A stretch of 64,000 bases of DNA from Paralvinella palmiformis (lineage: Eukaryota > Annelida > Polychaeta > Terebellida > Alvinellidae), in the NCBI GenBank assembly GCA_025642065.1, contig JAODUP010000586.1, positions 186,001 to 250,000 of the forward strand. The letters run 5' to 3'. A program made the translations under genes and the position numbers. Positions 33,590 to 47,384 of the stretch are shown here, in pieces; the stretch's first letter is position 1; every line of letters begins with the position of its first letter. A model generated the notes under the pieces. It was not told the DNA's origin and did no database searches. It saw nothing but the letters and a program-made list of their open reading frames with translations.

Positions 33590-33905
33590 TTCAGAACCGG
33601 ATTTAGGCCTGAAGAGCCCTCTGGGCAAATATATTTTGGGGCCTCTTCATTACGTATGTTTTCCCCCGTGCCAAAACAAAAGATACATACAAAGGCCCCA
33701 TTGAATTTAAACGACCCACTCCAACTAGAGGGACCCAAATACTTTAAACTGTTTCAAATTAGTTCAGAAGAATCCCAAGAAATCTGAAAACATACAAATC
33801 TCCTCTGTTCTTTTATCTTAAATGTTGTTTTGTTTTATATGGGGTCTCAACAATAGAGGGCGCTTGGGGCTCCCCTAGTATTGGGGCTACTGGGGTACAG
33901 CCGAT
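33590..33905. mobile_element. Possible hAT-like non-autonomous element
   Basis: GGATTTAGGCCTGAAGAGCC and CTGGGCAAATATATTTTGGG on the left, CTTGGGGCTCCCCTAG and ATTGGGGCTACTGGGG on the right. The GGGCCC-rich ends with TTTTGGGGCC words resemble common animal hAT MITEs. Precise termini not defined. Confidence 0.3.
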
Positions 33906-34212
33906 ATTAGCCAATATGTATATTTTATACAAGAAGAAACGTGTAATTTATTAGTTATCGGCCTTTCTCCTCTATCACTGTATATTGCAGGTAATGTTTA
34001 GAAAAGAAATAATCACTTTTTATAAGAATCGTCGTTATGTAGTCAGATAAAAAAATACATGTCACGATATCTGCTTGACACAAGTCACTGTAGAGAACAG
34101 TTAAATGATTTATGTTCGTCAGATTTCGTTCTCTTTTGGAAGGATAAGATAAGTATTATGATAAAAAGAAGAAGAACGAAACAGACCTGATCAAGATCGA
34201 TACATGATATAT

Positions 34213-34281
<69 letters not shown>

Positions 34282-34361
34282 TCATAAAAAATTAAATTTT
34301 CCTGGCACATATTCCCTACCTCCAAAATAGATTGATTAGTTTGTATCCATACTATTACTAC

Positions 34362-34383
34362 TACAACTGCTACTACTGATACA

Positions 34384-34416
<33 letters not shown>

Positions 34417-34471
34417 GCTAGTGCCGGTAGTAGTAGTGCTGTTGCTACTACTACTACTACTACTACTACAT
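34362..34471. repeat. (ACT)n microsatellite with interruptions
   Basis: ACT/AGT triplet array with a GTAGTAGTAGTG inversion in the middle. Confidence 0.9.
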
Positions 34472-34479
34472 AATTGAAG

Positions 34480-34660
34480 TTGAAGCACGGTGTTTAGAGC
34501 ACTGCGCCACAACCTCCCTCTAATTTGAGGGTTCGACTCTGCCTCATTCCTGTATTTCTCGGCCTTGTATCCTTATGGCGTTACCCCTCAGCCATATGTC
34601 CCACGTGCTACCACTCTCGAGGTTAAACAACTCCAATCATCAACAATACCAATTGATGTT
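34480..34660 (+). mobile_element. Possible tRNA-derived SINE (family E)
   Basis: A tRNA-like stretch has a B box GAGGGTTCGACTCTGCC and an A-box-like CGGTGTTTAGAGCACTG. The body is Pol III-like but no second copy was found in the window. Confidence 0.4.
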
Positions 34661-37600
34661 GATATATTAAACATCCGCTTGGTCTTTTGGGGACATCTTC
34701 ATTTTAAGCTTAATCTTGATCATTTTATCTTTTTCGATACGTTTTTCTTCTCCTATAAATTACCTTGCAATTAATTAACTAATTTTGAAATTATATCACA
34801 AGCGAGTACATATCGTCATTGCTATGCAAGAGGAAGATTCCTGTTGGTGACAATTGAAATGGTCCTATAGCATTACATCTGTAATGTAAATTTAATTCCA
34901 TACGTTAATAGTATGTGTCACACGAATTAATACACAATTAACTTGCTTAGCACTACCTGAAGAAATATGATGTAGTTAATTAACATAGTTAACACCTTTT
35001 CGTGTATAACTTCATGTGTATTTCTAGTATCATCAGACGAATTGATGTTCACGGTTCGTTGATAAGGACTGTCATCGTACTTAGTGTTGTCATCCCACGC
35101 AGAAGAAACATCTCTGCAGATATAAGCTGACTAATCCATTCACTGGAGTTTATGGCAGTTCTATCTTTAAGACATCATAATGTTGATGTATCTGGTTCAT
35201 TATCAGGTATACAAATCTGCAGTTTCAGACGTGAGACTGAGGGGACTTCCAATCGGTATTTTGGATAGACGATTTGAACTCGGTAAGTAATCGTTAGAGG
35301 GGATTAGTCCGTAGCAGACCAATGTTATATCTGAACAGCATATTGACCAATTCAGCATTTAGTCCTATCTCGCACACTGCCGTATAACAGGAAGTAATAA
35401 TATATTCTGATTCGGGGAGTAGGATGTCCACATATTCATCCACATCGCTCTCATTATCAATATACAAATACGGAATGTGTTGTCTATGTTGGAAGGATTG
35501 TGGGAGATGATGTAGCTGATCCTCTTCTTTAGATTATCTTATACTTTATCCGGGCCATGATGACATCTCCAATTATATCAATTCTAACCTCTTCTGTGCT
35601 AAGACTTGGTATCTAAGAGAAATTGAAAGGCAATGACAGTGATTATCAATAGACGGGGGCCTAGATAAAAGCTGGTAACCTCCTGAAAACGGAAAGTCAT
35701 TTAAAGTTTATTATAAAACATTTGTTCCTAGAAGATAAACTTTTTGAAATCTATGAGAGAACAGCGACATTAAAATAAAATTCCACAGTAAATTCTCTAG
35801 TCTTCCTCACTAAGAACATAGAATACCACTACCATCTTCTTTTAAAACGTTGTAAGCTTTCCCATTTCCTTTAAACACGCTCTTTTGGCATCAGAATACC
35901 TGGTCACTATCGTAACAGAAAAATAATTTAAAGTGATTTTGTTTATATTACCGTCATGTAGAACACACCGAGGCTACACAGAACCTTAATACGGGGTAAC
36001 ATGCTAGGCTTTAACGTATAAAATTGCTTTGTTACAGACTATATATTGGAGCTCAGTCATTGGACAACGATTCCACGTGTCAAGGATATCCGATCGTTTT
36101 TGTTTCCATTTTTTCATCAGCAAAATTAATCTATCCTACTGAAGAATTCAGCCACCAACCCTTCCAAAAGAAAATAACAATGCCTGCCGTTAATCTGACG
36201 AAAAGAATCTAGAAATATATTATATTTTATCACAAAATACCCGGCGTCAGTTACCGCAAAGGGATCATATAAAATTGCCTACGTCCGCAGACTTTCAGCT
36301 GTATTCATTCCAGGTATTTATACGAAATAACCTCAGTTGAAACTTAGAGTGAAAAAACGTTATCAAAACTAAAGGATGCATTTTAATAAAAGAAAACTAT
36401 TGTTTAGGCTCATTGGAGGTCTACATCACTGATAAAGAGATTAATTTGTGATAATTAGAGTTAAATAAATTAATTGTGTTTTAAGCAAGCACTGTTTTGG
36501 GAGAATAGGATTTGTGATAGATAACGTGCTATGGCTTCCCAAAATAGGTCAATGAATCTGATTGATAAAAACTGTATTTTTCAGTCATTAACAACAACAA
36601 AAAATAAATAAAACTCTCGATGTCAAACGATATTACCGACATAGTGCTATCCGAAAATAAAAAGCGTTCTCCATGGTTCCTATTCCATTACAAATACACG
36701 TAAATCGAGCGTTATTTGTATTCGTGTTTTGATTGGAATTGAACTGAAATAAGCCACAACTAAATTAATCATGAAATAAAATTCTATAACTTATTACAAA
36801 CAAAATTATAAATGAATATGGAAAGGTTATAATGGTGCAAGGGGTCTTGCCACTTACCCCACACATGACATCATCAGTGTCACACAGATAAAGAAACATA
36901 TACATATTCTAACTTTCTAACATATAATATTTTACATTACCTGTCATTTCTTATCAATTAACTCCCCCCCCCTTTCTTATGTATTGTTCACGTGTTTGAC
37001 ATATGTTGCCCTTGTGTTAATTTTTCTAGAGAATAAAAATTATCTTTTTTTAAATATTTTCACGACTAAGCCTATTATTTGTAACAAATGACATGTCAAT
37101 AAAACCTCAGCCATTATATCGACAAAATCAGCTTATTCTCCTCCTCCGACACGCTATATTAAAACCTCCTAGAGAAGATCTAGTTGGCTAATTCCGATAT
37201 CATCCTATCTTTCTTAATTAAACAATTAACGTCACATAACAAGATACACGTTTTAAGAGAGTGAGAGTGTCATATTATGTTTAGTTCATGAATAACGTTG
37301 TCATAGTATATGTAAAATAGTGTAGAAATAGTGTATACTATATATTTTGTATTAGTGTTGTTGTGGTGGTGTTGTTGTTCTTGTTGTTAATTACTTTTCG
37401 TGAGAGGTTATTTGGCTGCCAAAGATGAATAACTCTTGTAGTCTTAACAGTTTATAATCATATCCATGCAATGATGCTTTTCATCACAAACAGACCACAA
37501 ACGGAATATTTACATTAATTTACATTACATTTTAAGCATGTTTCTGTTGAGGTTCTATTTCATAAATGGACTAGGAATTTTCTTTCCTCGACTAGGATTC

Positions 37601-38158
37601 CATGGGTTAAATGAAGGTGAAGTGTCACCTAATGCCGAGACTGTTGTATCTCTGTACGATAAGAATAGCTTCACTTTCTAAAGTCAAGAAAAGGATGTTA
37701 GAACAAGCTTACTTATTTCAGATATGATTAGTTTTTTTCTATGACAATACCTTATTCATCTCAATGTAAATCTGGGTATTTAGTTACTATCTTATTGAAA
37801 TATGATCCTATTTGTTTGGTAAATGTGAATAGGTGATATCGATATTATCTCCTATCTTAGAAGAAATGTGCTCTACAGTATGTGTATTCCAGTGTTGAAA
37901 TAATGTATATTATACTTTTTGTTATTGGTTTTGTTGTTGTTGCAACATCATCATCATCATCATTATTATTATTATTATTAGTAGTAGTAGTAATAGCAGT
38001 AGTAATTTATTTTCAGCAAATATTACTTGCCAGCCAAATCTCTGATAATTCCTGTCATCTTAAAATGGTAGTACCGTATCCGAACAATCTTGTATTTCAC
38101 CACACAAATATTGTAAAAGAAAAATGTGCATAACATTACCAACATTTCTCCTCTCATT

Positions 38159-38239
<81 letters not shown>

Positions 38240-38314
38240 CAATGTATGCATATGTTCACGATCCTTGAGAAAGTGTTTCATGCGAGATGATATTCAGATA
38301 TACTTAAATATAAA
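34661..38314. other. Spacer of R1 inverted repeat, non-coding
   Basis: AT-rich; triplet repeats at 37945-38010 and a (TA)n at 38164-38237 abut the right arm. No gene, RNA or named element recognised in about 3.6 kb. Confidence 0.45.
38164..38237. repeat. (TA)n microsatellite at the R1 right-arm edge
   Basis: About 36 TA units lying 80 bp inside of the right arm's inner boundary. Confidence 0.95.
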
Positions 38315-39639
38315 TATAAAGGCGCAATAATGCTTGAAGTTCCTTTTATTCACACCTATTCTTCCTTAGATTGCTTTTAGTAGGCTATATCTTGTCGGTT
38401 CGATTCTAAGCTTTAACCGTGGCTTTGATATGTTTCAGCTGATGTTTGATTTGGTCTGATTAAAATACAGTATATTATATGATGAAATATTCAATATAAT
38501 AGCAGATAATGAATGGTCTAAATCGGATATAGTTGAGTTGGTCATATCTGGGATAGAGGATCGAGGGACTAACCCCCTCCCGGATGAACATATCACAGAA
38601 ACACAGGTATGACCCAGAAATGAACCCACTGCTCCATAACTGAACGTCCAGATACACATACATGTCGTTTAGATATTTAGCCATGAGAGTTCAAAATCTG
38701 TAACGAGATCCTCTTGTTATGCTATTCTCTGATTTAATCTAAACACTCTCCCATTTGTGTACGAAGTATATAACGTGCACAATGATCCAATTAAGAGAAT
38801 ATGCCTGTCAGCATATAATATATATTTCTGAGAGCAGTATCGCGATTTAGCCCTAGCGGGTATATCGGTAGAGTTGTGTAACAGTGGATTGTTACAGGAA
38901 ACATGGATTTAAGTGACAATCTCGTATTCATATGGATTACGTTTTGATTGGAAAGGTAATACCACAAAACAGCATACATGCAACCTACAATAGAACAAAT
39001 AATAAAAATAAACAGCTGGAGGTACATCTGTAAATAACCCGTGTTACTTTACAACAATGAGAGTCAGTAACTTTCATTTTCCCGAATGAAAATAATTCTG
39101 GTAATAACATAAGGAAAATATTTAGTTTTATACGCTTATTTTAAGGAAGTAATTACACCATGTTACAGTAGAGTATGATACAAGTGTATCGATTTTCATA
39201 TAAGTGTTTTAATAATATATTTTCTTCTGCGAAAAGGAGTTTCGGATTGAGCTTGTTCAATCTGAAAAAAAGCTAAGCAAATTAGAACATAAACACATAT
39301 AAATAAATATTTCTTCTAATCCAAACATTCGCAATCTTCCAATAGCAGGTTGTTTCTCCTTCCCGCCTTCGAATCTGGCTTCCGGTGCAACCGTAATGAC
39401 GGCCTCCGGTGATTTGGATTATTTCCCTATATCTATGATGTCAAGTACATTTCGTCATAATTATTGTGGAATTTTTGGCTACTGTTCTGGGCATTATATA
39501 TTTAAAAAATATTTTCTGAAAGTGGACTGTCCCTTTAATATCTATTACTATTTATAAGTTTTCTTTTTTATTATTATAAATTAGTAAAAATTATATTTTA
39601 AGTTACATAAGGGTTTATATTGTATTATTACTCTTGTTA

Positions 39640-39701
<62 letters not shown>

Positions 39702-40240
39702 CCAAACTTATGCTCTTTCCATACTTCAAACCTGTTCAAATTTATCGAAAAGTTTCTGTGTTTATTAATCCCAAGGTGGTTTCTTTCTAGATTTAGTTTA
39801 TGTGACAAGAATGATACGATTTGCTTAGATGACATGTTTCCGAAAGTAACTGTCTACAGTAATTCTTATTCTTCCAGAATGGGATAAAACACAGAAAATT
39901 ACTGTTGAATGTAAACTGTGGTTTTAAAGTAGTTAAGATATGTATGTGGTATGTCACCTATGAGCCACAGGCCCGTGTTGTTTACTGCGAGTTGTGGTAT
40001 CAAATGGTATGTTTTTTACGTGCTTCCGTTTTTTGTACGTAGTCTGCATGTAGCCGTTTTCCTGTGGGTGTGACATATTTGTCGCGTACGAAAAGCGAAT
40101 TAGCTGGTTCCTACAGAATGATGAGTAGACCAGATACATGCATAGGAATACGCACATATCTATCAATATGTGGAAGTATGGAACATTTTATTTTTAGATT
40201 AATGTATGTATAGTTGTATTTGTATTTAGATTTATGGAGG
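38315..40240 (+). repeat. Right arm of large R1 inverted repeat
   Basis: Reverse complement of the left arm at 29310-31575. It contains (ATT)n at 39637-39700, where the left arm has (AAT)n. It carries a TTAA-class insert (39363-39539) that the left arm lacks. The R1 consensus continues past the arm to about 40400. Confidence 0.85.
39363..39539 (+). mobile_element. TTAA-class MITE-like repeat, copy 2
   Basis: Core TTATTTCCCTATATCTATGA and terminus GGACTGTCCCTTTAA match the copies at 3418, 46114 and 48020. Found only in the right arm, so it probably inserted after the inverted duplication. Confidence 0.55.
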
Positions 40241-40465
40241 TAGGTCTCGAAGGATGTTTAGATATGTTGATACTCTGTGCTTGTTGCCTCTTTATAGATA
40301 CCCTAAATCGCACATTGCCCGTGCCAGACATCTTATCTATTTCCATCCAGATTCCTTATTACACCAATGTAAGAAAGTTATGTCGTTATTACAACATGTT
40401 TGAGTCTATTAGCTTTGTTATGTATAATGCAGATTCTATATTGTTGTCCTCTCTCCCTCCCCCTC

Positions 40466-40466
<1 letters not shown>

Positions 40467-40522
<56 letters not shown>

Positions 40523-40592
40523 TATACACACATATACACACATATACACACATATACACACATATACACACACATACACACGCAAGCAAGCA
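40467..40592. repeat. Compound microsatellite (CT)n-(TA)n-(CATATACACA)n
   Basis: CT run, then TA run, then about six copies of a 10-bp CATATACACA unit, ending in GCAAGCAAGCAAG. All open frames over it are repeat artefacts. Confidence 0.95.
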
Positions 40593-40699
40593 AGATAAAT
40601 AGATTAAATCGGGAAATATCTTGTACATTAGAACCGCGAGGTTTTAATAAGAAAAGATATGAAGATGTTATAAAACCAATAAAAATGATGACGTTGTCC

Positions 40700-41250
40700 C
40701 ATTTGTGATACCATTTTCAAAAATTAAGAAAGCATTATAAAATGCTCCAACAAAAAGAAGTGCTGAATGATTATGAATATAGAACCAACACCGTTTATTC
40801 TAGACTTATTCCTTGGTTTCTAGCAAAATGTAAGAAAAGCTTATATTAAACAATGTCTCCTGGAGCTCTGAATACGTTTGCTGTTAAGAGATCTCCAGTA
40901 AAGCAACTTAAACTCAATTACACAATTCTCAGCCCTAGTAATTACTTTAGTAAAACAAAGCAATATTTCCTGAAGTATATCTCAACCGAAGCTGAAACAA
41001 ACATTCATTACTGACAACAGTCAGATCTCGGGACACACTACAGTCAATTGCTATTAGTAGGTGTGTTTTGGCATCTTTATAGTTATGAAAGAAAAATGGG
41101 AAAATTGGTTTATTTTCAATTGCTCTAATCAAAACAGTTTTTTATTATTTCAGTAACAAGGGTTTTGTTCTAGACAAAGACTACAAAGGCTAACAGTTTC
41201 TAGATTATGGTTTGAACTAAAATACTAGCTAGGGAATTGTGGTATAAATA
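40700..41250 (-). repeat. Repeat R2, partial copy
   Basis: Segments such as CTCCAGTAAAGCAACTTAAA and TAATTACTTTAGTAAAACAA parallel 45820-45890 in the left R2 arm. More diverged than the other copies. Confidence 0.5.
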
Positions 41251-41280
41251 TTGCTGGCAAAGTAAATACTTTAGATAGTG

Positions 41281-41640
41281 AGCTCCAGTGGCCTAGCAGT
41301 TAAGCACAAGGCACTTGGTGCCAAGGGTCACAGGTTCGATCCCAACAAGAGTATCGACTGAATTATTAAAAATAAAGGGGGACGTTAAAGACCCATTGAG
41401 GACATAAAACACATTGGATGACCACTCTCAGGGCATTTCGGCTCCATAGTTAGGTACTGCTCCCCTATGAGTGGTGGGGGAGGAGATTTCTCAACCACTC
41501 AAAAATAGAGACTGTGCCGAATACGCGACAGGCCGGGGATTCTCCCCGAACAACAAAACAAACAATTCTACCTATGCCCAATAGGGGACAGCCAGGGGAG
41601 GGTCTCTACCCCCAAACTTCAACAAGACAAGACAATACTT
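41281..41640 (+). mobile_element. tRNA-derived SINE family D
   Basis: Head CCAGTGGCCTAGCAGTTAAG (A box) and GTCACAGGTTCGATCCCAAC (strong B box), about 65 nt apart as in tRNA. An unrelated 270-bp body follows (GACGTTAAAGACCCATTGAG, GTGCCGAATACGCGACAGGC). No second copy in the window. It could also be a tRNA pseudogene, but the long body favours a SINE. Confidence 0.6.
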
Positions 41641-42920
41641 TAGACACATGCACTTGATCCGAAACTAGTCGTGCTATTTAGGCTGAGTGAAAATACTAAT
41701 ATTTCTGCTATTGTCGGAGGTATTAGGATTATTATCATATATACATAATATGCACTAATAAATACGCATTATATGTACTAACGTATATACTTTCTTTTCT
41801 ATTTAGGTAGTGGTCGTTTGGTCATAATTCTGTAAGAATTATAAGCATCACGAAAAGCTGAGCCCACGCCTTTATTATATGTAAAATAAAACGCACGCAT
41901 ATCGGAAAACTGATATACACCCTAAACACTTTAAGTAGTAAGGAAACTAGCCAATATCGTAGTAATAACAAAGGCTTATTATTTATATTAATGCCTAAAA
42001 TGGTAACTTTCATCCTAATTTTCATTCACACCTAAAATGATGGACGCAAGTTTTATGATGTTTAATATGCCTTCCTACTGGGAATAATTATAATTAATTT
42101 TAGATGATAAATTTGGTAAAGAAAACTTTAATAATTATGTCGGCTGACGAAATATTCTTCGTAATATAGTACCAAGATAATAATCATCGTCACACCAATA
42201 TCCGATACACATCGAACAGGTATATCGATCACCTTGTGTGCATCATAAATGTTCAGAGAACTAGATATCGCATATAAATTCAGCTGATCCATATTTTTTT
42301 GTAATCTAGGCTAACTGCTCATTATTTCTCATTCAAAAACGCCGACAACAAAAATAGAGAAGCGATAATGTTTAATAGGTGGTTATCTATTTTATTCCCA
42401 ATACCAGCACAAAATAACCTGTTGGTGTATTCGTACTTCATTGATACTTATATTTTTCAGTATTCCAACAATCTTTTACTAAATGAAATTTCTAGTAATA
42501 TATTGTTTATTGTGATCTTTTTGTTACTATTTTTTGGACATATTATATATGTGATGTTCTGGTTCTTATATCAGCGGGAAGTGACCGCCATTTTGTTATG
42601 GCTTAGAGACAGTCTACACGACCCGATTAAAACTTGAATTAGTCAGAACTGGTGGTTGCTATTGGGTTGAGTTGCGTTGTGTCCCTGCTACGAATATATA
42701 TCTGAATATATGGTGATTTATGCTTATATTATTAAATTATACTGCATATTAATATTTATCTTTTTTTTAAATTTCTTTTGATTAATCCATGCGATCGGCC
42801 AATTCTTGTCTGGATTGTATCGCACAAAGTCTTGTTTTATATTGACAATAGTAAATTGTTTATATTTAGATAATCTAGTTACGAATTCTTTTGTTAATTA
42901 TTTTTCATACATTTAAAATA

Positions 42921-42973
<53 letters not shown>

Positions 42974-44690
42974 TGTATATTTTAAACTGTATTTGTGTTA
43001 TAATTACCTTATGGTTGATATTTTAGTGACTCAACTTTGCTATTTATAAGGTTGAATCTCTATTGTTGTCCTTATATGGGGTTAGGTGAAACGCCCTTCC
43101 GTGAAATAACACAATATATATAACATGAATAGATATAACATGAGAGTGTTCATAGGGATGAACGAAGGTGCATCAAGGTTAAATGTTTTCATCTACGCGA
43201 ATCGTGAGTTGAAAATGTCCACATCGGTCAGGACGAAAAGGTGAATGCCTAAAAATAGGCACATTACACCTGAAATAGTTATATAGATATAATTGCGTTG
43301 TGGAAAAAATAATGTAAAATCTGACACGCACACCAAGAAGAGCGTCTTTAAAGAAATAAGCCAATCTGATTGGCCAAATATGTCATATATTAGATACAAA
43401 AGATAAATCGGATTATCAAGATAGGAAACCTTTGTTACTGCGCTTATTGGCAATCTCCTATAGTTATTTATTTTCGCTGTTGGCTTTCGAAAGCAGTTTT
43501 ATTTTACACTCGATTTAAACATTCTTGATTTGTGGCTAATCTTAGTATCTCATAAATGGGTTCCTAGTAGGATCAGGCGTGTTTAGTCTGCCTCTTATTT
43601 AAATACTTCCTCAATGTTATTGTGTTGCGTTCTATTTGATATGATATATATTTATGTACTGAGAGCAAGTATGGCTATTAGGATACTACACACTTAAGAT
43701 TTTGTAAACAAAGGAGGTGTGATATTTAATCGCTTTGTTCTTGTGAAATTACATAAACCGGTGTATACAAAACATGCCAATGACAATTGAATAGAACTAA
43801 GACATTTATACAGGTGTAAAAATGTCCAGCTTAGCTATTGAAAATGCGTTGATAATAAGAAAATAAACTTAAAATATACTTCAAAGGAAGTAGTCGTAGC
43901 TCTCTATGTGACAATTGATATTAAGATATCTCATTGCTTTACAGACATATTAACGGTGTTTTGAGAGTTTAGTTTTGGGCGATTGACAATTTACTGAAGT
44001 TGTGTTTGTGACAAACCCTTTCAGAGCTTCAGGAGACATTCTATTTGCTTTAATGTATTTATTTAACCTACTTGACGCCAAATAACCCTAGAGACACTGC
44101 ATATTTAACATAAGCAGTGATTATACTATATTGGTAGTGTTCTAAATATTTCTTTGGTTGAAGTATTTCTAAATGTTTATTTAATTTTCTTGAATCCATA
44201 TTTCCTCTTCTCTGTGTGTGCGGGGGGGTATGCATTTTCTTCTTTAAAAAATAAACGATAATATATATTTAAGGAAACATTCGAAACTAAGAAATATAAT
44301 TTGAGATGCAGAAATTACTACTAATGATATTTATGTCATGTATAATAACATCGCCCGGCTAAGGGGGGGGGGGGTATTTTAATGTGGCAAATACTGATAT
44401 CGTAGACTAAGAATTATGTAAATTTTACAGGCGAAGAACTTTATTAAAATGTTCAGTAGCTATCTAATTGTTTCAGTATATTTGATTAATTTTGATTACG
44501 TAAATTGTATATAATCATTCCAAACACAACATGTTTTATGTTTTCATCTACTTATAAAGCAACAAATTCCTTTCTTCTAATTCTATAGGTGTTAGCATAA
44601 ATAAAATATAGGCACAAGGAAACTCGGAAAACATTATCTTTACGATGTCATTTAAGGCCTCTCCTGATTGTGTCTTCATCTTTTCCTTTC
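41641..44690. other. AT-rich non-coding stretch
   Basis: Includes (TA)n at 42924-42969 and a poly-G run near 44363. The open frame at 42368-42637 encodes a low-complexity hydrophobic peptide without a recognised family and is probably fortuitous. Confidence 0.4.
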
Positions 44691-44694
44691 CCTA

Positions 44695-44745
44695 TGATGA
44701 TGATGATGATGATTGATGTTTTACGGCTACTTTTGCGTGCGTGCA

Positions 44746-44776
<31 letters not shown>
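44695..44776 (-). repeat. SINE-A tail fragment with GATGAT and (TA)n
   Basis: GATTGATGTTTTACGGCTAC is the reverse complement of the family A 3' tail. It is followed by GCGTGCGTGCACGC and a TA run. Confidence 0.5.
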
Positions 44777-44780
<4 letters not shown>

Positions 44781-44884
44781 GCACACACATAATAAATTCA
44801 CCTTTACGTAATCTCCTTTTTAGAGGATGCTAGTTAGTATGGGAGGGGGTGGTAGTGTGTGTGTTTAGTATGCTTTTGGTGTTT

Positions 44885-46610
44885 GGTGTTCTAAATACAC
44901 CTCAGTCACCTTAGAGATTAACGCTATGAAGTGAGGAAATGTGTAACACACTATGCCTATTTCATTGTATATTTGTCGCTGTCGTTTGTTAAATAAGGAA
45001 TTCCACATCAAATCTTTGGATACACTAATTACTAGATCTAATCGTGACTTACCAATTGATTAGATCATAATTTTGTATCTGTGATATGAAACATCTTTGA
45101 AAAAGTTATCCATTTCACAGAAGCTCACCATAACAGCATTGTTCTCTCTCCGAAATACTGATACTATGCATATATACGTTAGTGCAGATGACAATAGGAA
45201 TGAGTATTATGGAATGAGATTATGTCATTCGTCTAAGGATATTACTCGAATCACGGTGATAACTATGATTGGGATCAAAGGTGTCTCCATCATTCTTCAG
45301 GTCTGTATCTGGCTACTAACACAATGTGCCAGGACTTATCCCGTATAACTGTCATGGGGAATATATATATATATATAGTATACTTCTTTTAGAAGTAAAC
45401 GATGTAATAGCAACAAGTTACTGTTATCAAGCAAGTCAGTTATTTATAAAAGTCTGAAACGACCATGTTAAAGATGGACACACCGGCTCATCACAGATAT
45501 GTTTGACAAACTCCGAAGGGGACTCAAGTTCGAAGCTAATGGGAGCTACCCGGCGACGTCTGAAATACATACGACATCAGTGTCCGGGTGTTGCGGACAT
45601 GGTGAGTATAGATATGGTCGCTTATTCTCCGTCAGATAAAGACATATCATCATGCCGGTAATCCATTAAAAGAGATGTACTCTATTGTTAACACCAATCA
45701 ATAAGGTCATTTTCCGGAACATCGCAAACAAAAAAATATTTCTAGTTTCTTAGTCTCTAGTAAAATTCTCTTAAATAATATGTAATCGATTGTTTCGGGA
45801 ACTCTAAATAGGTTTTCTATAAAGACAACTCCAGTAAGACAACGATTTTTAGATCTGATAATTACTTCATTAATACAAAACAGTCGCAACAAACTTTCTT
45901 TATGACAGTAATCAGTTATCTACACACTATATTAATTAATATTAATATATGCCTTTTAATGTGTTTTACAACTTATGGATACGAAGGCAGACCTCAAAAT
46001 TTATTTCTATACAATTGTTTCAATTAAAATAATTTATATAAATTAGAATTCTAGAAACAGACAACAAAGACTAACATTTCTTAAACTCGTGTTTAAAGAG
46101 AAATATGAACTACTTCAAGGAACAGTTCACCCTCAGACACTATGACTTAAATGTGTAATGTTTATAAAAATAACCAAAAATTGTACAATAAATATCACGA
46201 CCTCTACCATATATCATAGATATAAGGAAATAAACCTAATTACTGGAGGGTAGACATTACGGCTTTCTCGAAAGCAAGATTGTATGGTGGTAAGGGCACA
46301 ATTCACGTATTCTGACATCAGGTGACATAAGGATTATGTGGCCATCTCGATCACGACTCAGATAGGTCACAGATGCTCTAGGTTATCAATCCTCGTCACA
46401 TGACATAAACCTGATAGATGTTTCTTATCACAAAAGTACAAAACAATATTTATATGGAATATCAATATATAGTTTTCATGAGCCATTTCAGTAATATACC
46501 ATGCTGCTTGGACCAATTATACTGGAATATTCTTACATATGATTTTATTCCAAAAATACATATTTCATCGACTTACGTTGTTATAACTGAATAATACAAA
46601 CAACTTCCAT
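44885..46610 (-). repeat. Left arm of large R2 inverted repeat
   Basis: Reverse complement of 47735-50325. Paired blocks include GAAATAGGCATA, GTGGAATTCCTTATTTA, GGATAAGTCCTGG, TGATATTCC...TTTTGTACTTTTGTGA and CGTTTGTATTATT-type segments. It includes TTAA-element copy 3. Divergence is substantial but alignment is continuous. Confidence 0.85.
46114..46400 (-). mobile_element. TTAA-class MITE-like repeat, copy 3 (in R2 left arm)
   Basis: Starts AAGGAACAGTTCACCCTCAG and carries GGTTTATTTCC-type and TAATTACTGGAGGGTAGACA blocks. Pairs with copy 4 across the inverted repeat. Confidence 0.6.
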
Positions 46611-47235
46611 TAAATGACGTCAGAATTTAGGAGCATCCTGTCAATGTCTGGCGCCAAAATGGCGACCGTAAGAAGTCGTACTATTTCGGCGGAGTTCAAT
46701 ATCTAATTTTGCCCTTGTTGCTTTAATCAGAGGAAATATAGTTAAACATATATTTCATTATAAGTACAAATATACAACTTAGACTTAGTTTCATCTAGTC
46801 ATCTTGTTTACACCTTATTATACATAACATTAAAAAACACACAAACGTTATAAAAGTGATACTTTGTGGAATATCTGGACATATGTCTCACAACGACACG
46901 TTTTGTGTGACTCACAGGTGATATAAATAGGCTAACCATCCCGCATAAGATATACTATTTCTAACCTTGTACAGCCAAAGTCCCCAGATTACAAATTACT
47001 ACTTCGCAAAACAACATACATTTTCGGTCGTGATAATTACATTATACTGAGAGTAGCCTGACCTCTCTGATAAATAGCTGGTTCTTACGCAATACCTTTT
47101 AGTCTTATAGAAAACCAACAGACACATGATCTATTAGCATCCGAGAATCTCGTGACAAAACTACGACTGAGAGAATTAACAAAACAAAGATACAAGATGG
47201 CATCCTGTTAAGATTATTTCTATAGTGCTCTTGAC

Positions 47236-47384
<149 letters not shown>

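Larger units (their letters stand above)
31576..34470. other. Spacer with long simple repeats
   Basis: Holds (TA)n at 32058-32112, 32547-32606, 32999-33072 and 34207-34280, and ATC/GAT-rich DNA at 32237-32314 following a SINE-A tail fragment. No host gene. Confidence 0.6.

Noticed and set aside
40234..40602. 122-codon frame starting MEVGLEGCLDML, with a parallel at 53005
   Set aside because: Lies in repeat R1 and runs into a microsatellite. The two copies agree only as repeats do, and the frame is broken in the 16-kb copy.
41281..41355. Possible functional tRNA gene
   Set aside because: Good A and B boxes but a long conserved-looking body follows without a terminator; treated as a SINE head.
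42368..42637. 89-codon hydrophobic frame
   Set aside because: Low-complexity and AT-driven; no recognised membrane protein family, no splice or promoter context.
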